Positions 1 through 7,483 of a stretch of DNA of 7,790 nt are shown here, in pieces. A model generated the notes under the pieces. The model was not told where the DNA came from. It did not search any database and was given only the letters and a program-made list of their open reading frames with translations. The translations under genes and the position numbers were made by a program. Source of the stretch: Oscillospiraceae bacterium (lineage in GTDB: Bacteria > Bacillota > Clostridia > Oscillospirales > Oscillospiraceae); NCBI GenBank assembly GCA_017620315.1, contig JAFZQQ010000353.1, forward strand, positions 1-7,790. Reading direction: 5' to 3'. The number at the start of each line of letters is the position of its first letter. Position 1 is the stretch's first letter.

Positions 1-1
1 C

Positions 2-3000
2 ACGGCGGTCTTTGCCGATCCGCAGCTGCCGGACGGGCTGTATCTCGGAACGGAATCCGGAAGGCTGTTCCGCGGAGTCCCCGACAGCGCGGCGCCGCGG
101 CTTGACGAGCTTGCCTCCGGGCTCGGTGAGGGCGTCAACTGGATCAGCTGTGACGCGGGGAGGATATGGGTCGTTTCCAACTCCTCCGCCGGGTATCTGG
201 ACGAAAAAGGCGTCCTGCGGATGATACATGGCATCCCGTCGGGCTTCTCGATAGAAATGATGACCTCCGATTACCAGGGGAATCTGTGGTTTGCCTCGTC
301 AAGACAGGGCGTTCTGAAAATCGTGACAAGCAATTTCCAGAACCTTACCGAGCTTGCGGGCCTGCCTGCCGAGGTCGTCAACAGCACCTGCCTTTTCGAG
401 GGCATGCTCTACTGCGCGACGGACGAGGGCATCCGTGTTATTGACGGGAACAACGCGCAGGTCGAAAACGAGCTGACCGAGTTCATCGGCGCGACCAGAG
501 TGCGCTGCATCGTCGCGGATGCGGAGGGAAATCTGTGGCTTGCGACCTATAACGACGGGAAGGGCATTGTCTGTTACACCGCCGGACACGAGATCGTAAG
601 CTATACGGAGGAAGACGGCCTTGCGAGCAACAAGGTCAGGTGCCTGGCGCTTAGTCGCGACGGCGCCTTGATCGCCGGGACGAACGGCGGTCTCTCCGAG
701 CTGCGCGGCGGAAGGATCGTCCGATCTGTCGGCGCGGACGACGGCCTGAACAACACGGTGCTTCTGACCGTTGAGGAGGGCGGGGACGGCGAGATCTACG
801 CCGGCACCGACGGCGACGGCATCTATGTCATCGGGCGCAGCGGCGTCGAACGCCTCGGGCGCGACGAGGGGCTCACGAGCGACGTGATACTGCGCATCAA
901 GAGGGATGAAAAGCGCGGCGTTTACTGGATCATCACCTCGAACTCCATAGAGTACATGAAAAACGGCGAGATATTCAACGTGAGCGCGTTCCCGTACAAC
1001 AACAACTACGACGTGTACTATGACGACGCCGACGATCTGTGGATACTCTCGTCCTACGGCATCTTCTGCGTCCGGGCGGAGGATATGCTCGGCGGCGGAG
1101 AGCTGGACTACAGGCTGTACAACACGGCGAACGGTCTTGCCGGGGCGCCGACCGGGAATGCCTTCAGCGAGCTCGACGGGAACGGCAACCTGTATGTTTC
1201 GAGCAGAGTCGGCGTGAGCAGGGTCAATATCAACCACTTCTTTGAAAAGACCGGGGCGATTAGGCTCGGAGTCAAATCGGTATACTGCGGAGACACGGAG
1301 ATCATACCCGACGGGAGCGGGACGTATACGCTTCCGCCCGACGCCGGCCGTATCCAGATAAAAGCGGCCGTGATGGACTATACGGTTTCAAATCCGACGA
1401 TAAGACTATACCTCGAGGGCAGCGACGACCCCGGTGTGACCGCCGTGCAGAACAAGCTTGCACCGCTTGAATTCACCGGGCTCAAGTACGGCAGCTACAC
1501 GCTGCACATTCAAGTGGTGAACGCCGTCAGCGGAGAGGTGTATCAGGATGAGACCGTTCCGGTCGTGAAGCAGCCGCGCATGCTTGAGCTGCTTGCGGTG
1601 CGCATCCTTTTGGTGGCGCTGCTGGCGCTGTTGGCGGGCGTGATCGTCTGGCGCATGATGACGGGCACGGTCATCCGCCGGCAGTACGAGCAGATCCAGC
1701 AGGCGAGGGACGAGGCGGAGCGCGCGAACACAGTCAAGACCCGTTTCCTCGCGAATATGTCGCGCGAGATACAAACGCCTATCAACACGATAATGGGCAT
1801 GGACGAGATGATCCTCAGAGAGGACGCCGCAGAGGTGCCGAAGGGGTACTTCATGTCCGTGGTGAACTATGCTCTGGACATTAGAAACGCCACCGAATCC
1901 CTCTCAGACCTGATCAAGGATCTGCTCGATATGTCCAGGATAGAATCCGGAAAGATGGCGCTTGCCGAGCAGGAGTACGATCCCGGGGAGCTGCTGCGCA
2001 ATATCGTCAGGCTTGTCCGCGCCCGCAGTGAGCAGAGGCATATCAGCTTCGACGCGGATATCGACGGAAAGCTTCCGCGGCGTCTGTACGGCGACGCGGG
2101 CAAGATCAAGCAGATCGTGCTCAATCTGCTCTCGAACGCAGCGAAGAACACGGACAAGGGCGGCTTTTCGCTCAAGGTCACGGTCACGGGGAAGACGGAG
2201 ACCTCCTGTCATCTGCGCATTTCCGTCAAGGACACGGGCATCGGCGTGAGGAAGGAGGACATCGACAAGCTGTTCTCGTCCTACGGGCAGCTTGAAGAGA
2301 AAACGGAAGGGGCGCCTCAGGGCACGGGACTTGGACTGGATATTTCAAGGCAGTTTGCCGAGCTTATGGACGGCAAGCTCTGGTGCGAGAGCGTCTACGG
2401 CGAGGGCTCGGAGTTCCTGTTTACGCTTGAACAAAAGATCGTCGACGGCACGGAGCTTGGACAATTCATCGAAACCGCGGAGGGAACGGCGAAGGGGCCG
2501 TACGTCCCGCAGTTCATCGCGCCGGAGGCGGACGTTCTGGTGGTCGACGACGACCCGATGAACCTGTCCGTCATCAAGGGGCTTCTGAGGGCGACAAGGC
2601 TCTATGTCACGACCGCGGAGAGCGGAGAGGAATGCCTGGAGAAGCTGAAATACGGAAAATTCAACGTGGTGCTGCTTGACCAGCTGATGCCGGGGATGGA
2701 CGGCATAGAGACCGCCGCCCGGATCAGGGCGGCCTATCCCGACCTGCCGCTCTATGCCCTGACCGACGGTACAGCCGCGGGCGGCGAGGAGTTTTACCGC
2801 GCAAAGGGCTTCGACGGGTACCTTGAAAAGCCGATAGACAGTACGGCCCTTGAAAATGCCATCATGCGCCACCTGCCGGAGGAGATCATGATGAGGCCGG
2901 CGGGAAGCGGCGCGGCGGAAGAGAACGCAGAGCTTCCCGCGGAGCTGCGTTGGCTTTCCGAAACCGAGGGCATATCCGTGAACGACGGGATCAGGAATTC

Positions 3001-3304
3001 CGGCGGGACGTCCTCGTTCCTCTTTGCGCTGAACCTGTTCCTGGACACGATCGACGGCAACGCCGGGGTCATAGAGAGCGCATACAGGGGCGGCGACGTC
3101 AGGCTCTTTGCCGCGAAGGTGCGTGCGCTTAAAAACTCGGCGCACATGATCGGCGCCGGGGAGCTCGCGTCGCTCGCGGAGAGCATAGAGGGCGCGGCGT
3201 CGCGCGGAGACGCCGAGTTCATTCGCGGAAACACCGATAAGCTGATGGCGGATTACAGAGCCTATACGACAAAGCTTGCGCGCCTGCGCGCGGAGAACGC
3301 CTGA
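2..3304 (+). CDS. Hybrid sensor kinase (propeller-Y_Y_Y-TM-HisKA-HATPase-REC-HPt), 5' partial, both phosphoacceptor His replaced by Arg
   Basis: The frame is open from base 2, so the ATG at 221 is internal and the true start lies upstream; 1100 residues are visible. Residues ~1-420 are Reg_prop-type propeller repeats (GNLWFAS, GNLWLAT, DGLASNKVR, DDLWILSS), followed by a Y_Y_Y-like beta domain (~448-520), a membrane helix (~530-550) and a short coiled coil. The HisKA H-box reads FLANMSREIQTPIN: Arg588 stands where the phosphorylated His belongs. The HATPase domain keeps its N box (NLLSNA, Asn712), DTGIG (Asp744) and GTGLGL. The receiver keeps acidic residues 849-851, Asp893, Thr921 and Lys943. 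The C-terminal HPt reads VRALKNSAHMIGA, again with Arg (1041) in place of His. From family knowledge, such proteins sense an outside ligand and pass phosphate His-Asp-His; this copy cannot do so by itself. There is no AraC output domain, unlike Bacteroidetes HTCS proteins. The missing N-terminus should hold a signal or membrane anchor and more propeller blades. The domain calls are firm; the ligand is unknown. Confidence 0.93.
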   Translation, partial: TAVFADPQLPDGLYLGTESGRLFRGVPDSAAPRLDELASGLGEGVNWISCDAGRIWVVSNSSAGYLDEKGVLRMIHGIPSGFSIEMMTSDYQGNLWFASSRQGVLKIVTSNFQNLTELAGLPAEVVNSTCLFEGMLYCATDEGIRVIDGNNAQVENELTEFIGATRVRCIVADAEGNLWLATYNDGKGIVCYTAGHEIVSYTEEDGLASNKVRCLALSRDGALIAGTNGGLSELRGGRIVRSVGADDGLNNTVLLTVEEGGDGEIYAGTDGDGIYVIGRSGVERLGRDEGLTSDVILRIKRDEKRGVYWIITSNSIEYMKNGEIFNVSAFPYNNNYDVYYDDADDLWILSSYGIFCVRAEDMLGGGELDYRLYNTANGLAGAPTGNAFSELDGNGNLYVSSRVGVSRVNINHFFEKTGAIRLGVKSVYCGDTEIIPDGSGTYTLPPDAGRIQIKAAVMDYTVSNPTIRLYLEGSDDPGVTAVQNKLAPLEFTGLKYGSYTLHIQVVNAVSGEVYQDETVPVVKQPRMLELLAVRILLVALLALLAGVIVWRMMTGTVIRRQYEQIQQARDEAERANTVKTRFLANMSREIQTPINTIMGMDEMILREDAAEVPKGYFMSVVNYALDIRNATESLSDLIKDLLDMSRIESGKMALAEQEYDPGELLRNIVRLVRARSEQRHISFDADIDGKLPRRLYGDAGKIKQIVLNLLSNAAKNTDKGGFSLKVTVTGKTETSCHLRISVKDTGIGVRKEDIDKLFSSYGQLEEKTEGAPQGTGLGLDISRQFAELMDGKLWCESVYGEGSEFLFTLEQKIVDGTELGQFIETAEGTAKGPYVPQFIAPEADVLVVDDDPMNLSVIKGLLRATRLYVTTAESGEECLEKLKYGKFNVVLLDQLMPGMDGIETAARIRAAYPDLPLYALTDGTAAGGEEFYRAKGFDGYLEKPIDSTALENAIMRHLPEEIMMRPAGSGAAEENAELPAELRWLSETEGISVNDGIRNSGGTSSFLFALNLFLDTIDGNAGVIESAYRGGDVRLFAAKVRALKNSAHMIGAGELASLAESIEGAASRGDAEFIRGNTDKLMADYRAYTTKLARLRAENA

Positions 3305-3347
3305 CGCCCCGAGGGGCGGAAAGCGCGTCAAAGGCTTATGTGACGCG
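3305..3347 (+). other. Two consecutive stem-loops between the hybrid kinase and HD-GYP genes
   Basis: Directly after the kinase stop codon, CGCCCC (3305-3310) pairs with GGGGCG (3313-3318) around a very tight loop. A second perfect 7-bp stem, CGCGTCA (3324-3330) with TGACGCG (3341-3347), encloses 10 bases. Neither is followed by a T run, so a normal intrinsic terminator is unlikely. The second stem ends 4 bases before the purine-rich ribosome-binding stretch of the next gene (~3352-3364). The pair could stabilise or process the message, or tune translation. The pairing is seen in the sequence; the role is inferred. Confidence 0.45.
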
Positions 3348-3367
3348 GGAGAGAGGGATAGGGAACG

Positions 3368-5764
3368 ATGCTTGAATTTCTGAAATCACAGCAACTTGAC
3401 GTCATGCTGTCTCTCAGCAGCATATGCGGCATCATAGCGGTTTTCGTGCTGGTCACAAAGACGCTGCCGCAAAAGAGACGGAGGGCGCTGATGCTGATGG
3501 AGCTCAGCGCGATGCTGCTGCTTGCCACAGACCGCTGTGCATACATCTATCGCGGCGATCCGAGCGAGCTCGGGTTCTGGATGGTCAGGATCAGCAATTT
3601 CCTGGTCTATATGCTGATCTTGTGCGTGATCTGGAGCTTTAATCTGTATCTTGCCGACCTGTATACCCACGAGGGGGTGCTGGACTTCGTCCCGAAGCGG
3701 CTGAAAGCGGCCGACTTTATCGCCGCCGCCGGGATCGTGGTGCTCACGGTCTCGCAGTTCACGGGCTTTTACTATACCTTTGACGAGGCGAACCGCTATC
3801 AGCGCGCGCCGGGCTTTATCGTCAGCTATTTGTTCCCGCTTTTGATGCTGCTGCTCCATCTCTCCGTCGTCATACAGTATTATAGCTTGCTGCGAAAGGG
3901 CTTGAGATTGTCGCTGCTCCTGTTCACCGTGGCGCCGCTTGCGGCGTCGGCCGTTCAGGTATTTGCTTATGGGCTCTCACTCACGAACATCGCGCTTTCC
4001 TGCGTGGCGGTACTGTTGTTTATCGTCTCGCTGATGGACATGAACAAGACCGTTGAGCGCGCCAACAGGATCGAGATAGAGTACCTCAAGGAAGAGCAGG
4101 ACAGCATGCGGCGCCTTTTTGACCAGACGGCGAAGGCTTTTGTCAACGCCATCGACAGAAAGGACGACTTTACCCGCGGGCATTCGTCAAGGGTCGCGGA
4201 GTATTCGAGAAAGATCGCCGAAATGAGCGGAAAAAGCCCGCAGGAGTGCGACGAGGCGTACTATGCCGGACTTCTTCACGACGTCGGCAAGATCGGCATA
4301 CCGGACAGCATTTTCAACAAGGAGGGCAAGCTGACCGCCGAGGAGCGCAAAATCGTGGAGGAACATACGCTGATCGGCAGGGATATCCTCTCAAGCATCA
4401 CCGAGTTCCCCTACCTCGGGCTCGGCGCGCAGTATCACCATGAGCGTTTTGACGGCGCGGGCTATCCCGAAAGGCTCAAGGGTGGGGAGATACCCGATAT
4501 AGCAAGGATAATCGCGACGGCGGACGCCTACGACACGATGACGTCGAAAAGACGCTACCGCGAGGCGATGCCCCAGCAGAAGGTCCGCGAGGAGTTTGTC
4601 AAGGGCACGGGGACACAGTTCGATCCTAAGTACGCAAAGATCATGCTCGACCTGATCGACGCGGACAGCGCCTACAGCATGAGGGAAAACGCGGACGGGA
4701 ACGAAAGCGTACAGACAGCTGTGCTTACGGATGGCGGCGAGCTTCACTGCGCCGCGTACAAGAGCGTTGTTTCCGAAGGCGTCAGAGTGTCGGGGAACCT
4801 TGTGAGGATACGCTTCAGCTCCCGACCGGACGAGGGCTTCGACGCAAAGACCTCGATCCCCGCCGTCATCCTTTTCGACTCGCTGGACGGCGCCGTGCAT
4901 TCGGATGCAAACAAGATCAGGAACCTGAACTATCTTGAATACTGCGAGATATGGTTCGACGGGCACAGCGTCGCCACCGCTGCGAGGAATATCCGCGCGC
5001 AGACGCTGCGCGGCGAGCAGACACAGGCGGACGGGGAGGCCGTCGAATACACGGTCGAGGCGGTGAGGTGCGGCGACCACATGCGCATAAGGATAGCGGG
5101 CGGCGGCGCCGGGACGGAGTTTATCATCGCCCTGCCGGACAGCGCAAGGTACAGCTATTTAGGCATAACGGGCGAGCACTGCACACTCGGCGGCGTCACA
5201 GTGGAGGAGACGGAGGAGACCGCCGCCGAGGGAGATATCCCGCGCATTGCGGATGAGATCAGCTATATCGACAGGATCGAGGGCAGCATACCCAATCTGC
5301 AGGTGAACGGCTACCGCAGCGCGGCGACCGAGGGCATTCCCGTCGCCGACGGGATGCGCCTCTCGTTCCACACGATGAGCCTGCCCACGGCAAACCTTGT
5401 TTGGCACTGCCCGTTTATCGCCCTGTATTCCTCGGACGACGGAAGGGTGAACGGCGAAAACTATCACGAGCTTGCGCTGATCCGTCTTGACGGCGAGACG
5501 GTCACGGTGGACGAAGCGGTGAAAAACAGGCTTTTCGTCAATAAGGACGACGATTTCCGCAGCTGGGACGTCTGGAAGGAGCAAAACCGAAAGGGCTATG
5601 ACTGTGTGGTATCCTTCAGGCGAAGAGGAGACAGGATAACGACTGCAACCGAAAACTGCGGCATCGCACTGAGGAACATCACCTCGCTGAGCGACGGCGC
5701 GCAGAACATATACGCAGCCCTGACCGGAGACCAATGCGCGCTGACGGATATTCAGATCCTGTAA
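3368..5764 (+). CDS. Seven-helix membrane HD-GYP phosphohydrolase with duplicated C-terminal module
   Basis: A 798-residue protein. Seven hydrophobic segments lie at about residues 12-31, 40-56, 74-96, 115-134, 149-170, 180-201 and 205-223, then a charged helix (~227-250), then an HD-GYP domain (~255-435). The expected metal and active-site residues are present: His272, the HD pair 304-305 in LLHDVGKIG, His333, His357-His358 in YHHERFDGAGYP, the GYP at 365-367 and Asp386 in ATADAYD. HD-GYP proteins of this kind hydrolyse cyclic di-GMP or a related dinucleotide; activity here is predicted from the intact site. No GGDEF or EAL domain is present. Residues ~455-798 form two related beta-rich modules of unknown function. 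The ATG at 3368 follows a purine-rich stretch (GAGAGGG, AGGG at ~3351-3363). The gene sits 63 bases after the hybrid kinase with no clear promoter or terminator between, so one transcript and a shared signalling role are plausible. The seven-helix region may sense a ligand or lipid state; the ligand is unknown. Confidence 0.9.
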   Translation: MLEFLKSQQLDVMLSLSSICGIIAVFVLVTKTLPQKRRRALMLMELSAMLLLATDRCAYIYRGDPSELGFWMVRISNFLVYMLILCVIWSFNLYLADLYTHEGVLDFVPKRLKAADFIAAAGIVVLTVSQFTGFYYTFDEANRYQRAPGFIVSYLFPLLMLLLHLSVVIQYYSLLRKGLRLSLLLFTVAPLAASAVQVFAYGLSLTNIALSCVAVLLFIVSLMDMNKTVERANRIEIEYLKEEQDSMRRLFDQTAKAFVNAIDRKDDFTRGHSSRVAEYSRKIAEMSGKSPQECDEAYYAGLLHDVGKIGIPDSIFNKEGKLTAEERKIVEEHTLIGRDILSSITEFPYLGLGAQYHHERFDGAGYPERLKGGEIPDIARIIATADAYDTMTSKRRYREAMPQQKVREEFVKGTGTQFDPKYAKIMLDLIDADSAYSMRENADGNESVQTAVLTDGGELHCAAYKSVVSEGVRVSGNLVRIRFSSRPDEGFDAKTSIPAVILFDSLDGAVHSDANKIRNLNYLEYCEIWFDGHSVATAARNIRAQTLRGEQTQADGEAVEYTVEAVRCGDHMRIRIAGGGAGTEFIIALPDSARYSYLGITGEHCTLGGVTVEETEETAAEGDIPRIADEISYIDRIEGSIPNLQVNGYRSAATEGIPVADGMRLSFHTMSLPTANLVWHCPFIALYSSDDGRVNGENYHELALIRLDGETVTVDEAVKNRLFVNKDDDFRSWDVWKEQNRKGYDCVVSFRRRGDRITTATENCGIALRNITSLSDGAQNIYAALTGDQCALTDIQIL
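4757..5758 (+). repeat. Protein-level tandem duplication in the HD-GYP protein C-terminus
   Basis: Residues ~464-612 and ~649-797 appear to be two copies of one module. The beginnings match (YKSVVSEGVRVSGNLVRIRF against YRSAATEGIPVADGMRLSF), and so do the ends (LGITGEHCTLGGVTV against AALTGDQCALTDIQI). Both ends align at the same offset of 185 residues. A middle stretch also resembles itself (PAVILFDSLDGAVHSD against PFIALYSSDDGRVNGE). Alternating hydrophobic residues suggest a beta-sandwich. I do not recognise the family. Similarity is visible only in protein, so the duplication is old. Confidence 0.6.
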
Positions 5765-5772
5765 CGTTTTCC

Positions 5773-5787
5773 CGCGCCTTTGGCGCG
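5773..5787 (+). other. GC-rich hairpin between the HD-GYP gene and the response regulator gene
   Basis: CGCGCC (5773-5778) pairs perfectly with GGCGCG (5782-5787) around a TTT loop, 8 bases after the HD-GYP stop codon. No T run follows; the next bases lead directly into the Shine-Dalgarno sequence of the response regulator gene. It may weaken read-through or protect a 3' end, but it is not a canonical intrinsic terminator. Confidence 0.45.
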
Positions 5788-5792
5788 ACGAT

Positions 5793-5797
5793 GGAGG
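5793..5797 (+). promoter_or_regulatory. Shine-Dalgarno GGAGG setting a GTG start
   Basis: GGAGG lies 8 bases before the GTG at 5806. It decides the start: the frame then reads straight into the receiver beta-1 strand (YRLFLVEDD), and no upstream in-frame ATG fits as well. Confidence 0.8.
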
Positions 5798-5805
5798 TGT
5801 GAGCG

Positions 5806-6477
5806 GTGTACAGATTGTTCCTCGTTGAGGATGACCGCGGGATAGCTGAGGCGATCACCGCCCAGACCGCGCTTTGGGACATGGAAACCGTCTGCGTGCG
5901 CGACTTCCGCGGCGTTATGGCGGAGTTCTCGGCGTGCGCGCCGCATCTGGTGCTGTTAGACATCTCGCTCCCGTTCTACGACGGCTATCACTGGTGCCGC
6001 GAGATACGAAGCGTTTCCAAGGTGCCGGTCATTTTCATCTCCTCCGCCGCGGACAATATGAACATCGTCATGGCGATGAACATGGGCGCGGACGATTTTA
6101 TCGCCAAGCCCTTCGACCAGAGCGTGCTGATGGCAAAGATCAACGCGCTGCTGCGCCGGACCTATGATTTCAGCGCAAATACCGACATCCTGGAGCACCG
6201 CGGCGCGATGCTCAACACCGGCGACGGCACGCTGAGCTACAACGGTGAGAGGATAGAGCTTACCAAGAACGAATTCCGCATCCTGCTGGGGCTGATGCGC
6301 TCAAAGGGGCGCACGGTCAGCCGTGAGAAGCTGATGGAGCTCTTGTGGGAATCCGACGAGTTTGTGGACGACAACACGCTGACCGTGAACGTCAACCGTC
6401 TGCGCAAAAAGCTGGACACGGCGGGGCTCGGTGATTTTATCATTACAAAGCACGGCGTGGGGTATCTTGTGGAATGA
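5806..6477 (+). CDS. OmpR-family response regulator, BceR/GraR-like
   Basis: A 223-residue two-domain regulator with a GTG start. The receiver domain (~1-115) has the acidic pair Asp9-Asp10 after Glu8, phosphoacceptor Asp52 in LLDISLPFYDG, Ser79-Ser80 at the switch position and Lys101 in AKPFD. The winged-helix DNA-binding domain (~130-223) shows ELTKNEFRIL, the DDNTLTVNVNRLRKKL recognition region and the terminal GVGYLVE hairpin. The segments LPFYDGYHWC and ISSAADNMNIVMAMNMGADDFIAKPFD are typical of regulators paired with BceS-type kinases. Its stop overlaps the start of the kinase gene by 4 bases (ATGA), giving translational coupling. The expected job is activation of the adjacent peptide-antibiotic ABC transporter, probably through the palindrome at 7461-7480. 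It may also be co-transcribed with the upstream HD-GYP gene, since only 41 bases separate them. The family call is strong; the exact inducing drug cannot be read from the sequence. Confidence 0.93.
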   Translation: MYRLFLVEDDRGIAEAITAQTALWDMETVCVRDFRGVMAEFSACAPHLVLLDISLPFYDGYHWCREIRSVSKVPVIFISSAADNMNIVMAMNMGADDFIAKPFDQSVLMAKINALLRRTYDFSANTDILEHRGAMLNTGDGTLSYNGERIELTKNEFRILLGLMRSKGRTVSREKLMELLWESDEFVDDNTLTVNVNRLRKKLDTAGLGDFIITKHGVGYLVE

Positions 6478-7460
6478 AAGACTTTTGGAGACTTTGGCTG
6501 AGGGAACGGCTGCCGGCGCTGGCGCTGTTTGCGCTGTGCTGCGTCGTGTTCGGTGCGACGTTCTGGCTCTATGGGCTGCCGCTCGGCGCTGCGGGTTACC
6601 CTGCGCTCGTCTGCCTTGTGCTGTGGCTTGCGTACGCGCTTTTGCGCGGGGCGAGAGCGGCAAAAAAACACAAAATGCTCTCCGCGCTCACTGCCGCAAT
6701 GGCGGAGGAAATGCTGCCGTCCGCCGCTACTGCGGACGATGCGGACTACCGGCGCATCATCGCGCTTTTGCAGGACGCGAGAAAAGCGCAGGAGACCGCC
6801 GCGGCGCGGAAGTATGCCGATATGACGGAATACTACACGCTTTGGGCGCACCAGATCAAAACGCCCATCGCCGCGATGAAGCTCACGCTCCAGAACGAGG
6901 ACACGCCGCTCTCGCGCAGACTCAATTCGGAGCTTGGGCGCGTGGAGCGGTATGTGGAAATGGTGCTGGCCTATCTCCGACTGGACGGAGAGGCGACGGA
7001 CTATGTGCTGCGCGAATACGAGCTCGACCCGATCGTGCGCTGCGCAGTGAAAAAATTCTCGCTTGAGTTCATCGAGCGCCGCCTTGCGCTTGACGTCAAA
7101 GCGACCGGCGCGCGCGTTCTGACCGATGAAAAGTGGCTCTCCTTTGTGCTCGAGCAGCTCATATCCAACGCGCTGAAATACACGCCGGAGGGGAAGATAT
7201 CCATTTACCTCGAAGGCAAATCGACGCTCTGCGTGGAGGATACGGGCATCGGCATAGCGCCGGAGGATCTTCCGCGCATATTTGAACAGGGCTACACGGG
7301 CTATAACGGCCGCGCGGACAAGCAGGCCAGCGGGCTGGGGCTTTATCTCTGCCGGCGCGTCTGCTGCAATCTCGGACACGGCATCTCCGCACAGTCCGAG
7401 CCGGGAAAAGGCACGATCGTGCGCATCGACCTCGCGCGGAAAGAATTCTCTTACGAATGA
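6474..7460 (+). CDS. BceS/GraS-like intramembrane-sensing histidine kinase
   Basis: A 328-residue kinase. Two membrane helices (~13-33 and ~38-57) are joined by only a few exposed residues, so there is no real extracellular sensing domain. There is no HAMP domain. The H-box reads WAHQIKTPIAAMK with phosphoacceptor His126, the N box is LISNALKYT (Asn232), and the G boxes are DTGIG (Asp256) and SGLGLYL. All catalytic elements are present, in contrast to the hybrid kinase upstream. In the BceS family such kinases detect antimicrobial peptides indirectly, through a complex with the BceAB transporter. The start codon overlaps the regulator stop, and the ATPase gene begins 108 bases downstream, matching the usual RS-AB order. 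The tolerated alternative is a VraS/GraS-like sensor for cationic peptides; sequence alone does not decide the inducer. Confidence 0.92.
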   Translation: MKDFWRLWLRERLPALALFALCCVVFGATFWLYGLPLGAAGYPALVCLVLWLAYALLRGARAAKKHKMLSALTAAMAEEMLPSAATADDADYRRIIALLQDARKAQETAAARKYADMTEYYTLWAHQIKTPIAAMKLTLQNEDTPLSRRLNSELGRVERYVEMVLAYLRLDGEATDYVLREYELDPIVRCAVKKFSLEFIERRLALDVKATGARVLTDEKWLSFVLEQLISNALKYTPEGKISIYLEGKSTLCVEDTGIGIAPEDLPRIFEQGYTGYNGRADKQASGLGLYLCRRVCCNLGHGISAQSEPGKGTIVRIDLARKEFSYE

Positions 7461-7480
7461 ATCTTACAAAACCGTAAGAT
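7461..7480. promoter_or_regulatory. Palindromic operator, probable binding site of the 5806-6477 regulator
   Basis: A perfect inverted repeat, ATCTTAC (7461-7467) and GTAAGAT (7474-7480), is separated by 6 bases and starts immediately after the kinase stop codon. Dimeric OmpR-family regulators bind paired half-sites, and BceR-type regulators usually act just upstream of the transporter gene. The site centre lies roughly 73 bases before the likely transcription start, suiting an activator. The palindrome is seen directly; its use by this regulator is inferred. Confidence 0.65.
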
Positions 7481-7483
7481 TTG

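Noticed and set aside
299..1237. Long open frame on the - strand (312 codons)
   Set aside because: It is a shadow of the GC-rich propeller coding region, with low-complexity Val/Arg/Asp-rich sequence and no recognisable domain.
3143..3145. His at 3143-3145 as a replacement HPt phosphoacceptor
   Set aside because: It lies 7 residues after the expected position, and the conserved A-L-K-x-S frame aligns Arg1041, not this His, with the active site. It cannot be fully excluded without a structure.
221..3304. ATG at 221 as the true start of the hybrid kinase
   Set aside because: The frame is open back to base 2 and the upstream residues continue the same propeller-repeat pattern (DGLYLGTESGRLF, GRIWVVSN), so this ATG is internal.
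2..3304. Hybrid kinase as a pseudogene
   Set aside because: There is no frameshift or stop in 1100 codons, and the ATP-binding and receiver residues are kept; only the two phosphoacceptor His residues and close neighbours are changed.
2345..3331. Long open frame on the - strand (328 codons)
   Set aside because: It lies opposite the HATPase, receiver and HPt coding sequence, whose motifs are clear; the antisense product is Arg-rich with no family signal.
5773..5787. Hairpin as a classic intrinsic terminator
   Set aside because: No T run follows on the + strand, and the - strand also lacks one in the right place.
6237..7379. Long open frame on the - strand (380 codons)
   Set aside because: It is antisense to well-defined regulator and kinase genes, is Arg- and His-rich with no domain, and is explained by codon bias.
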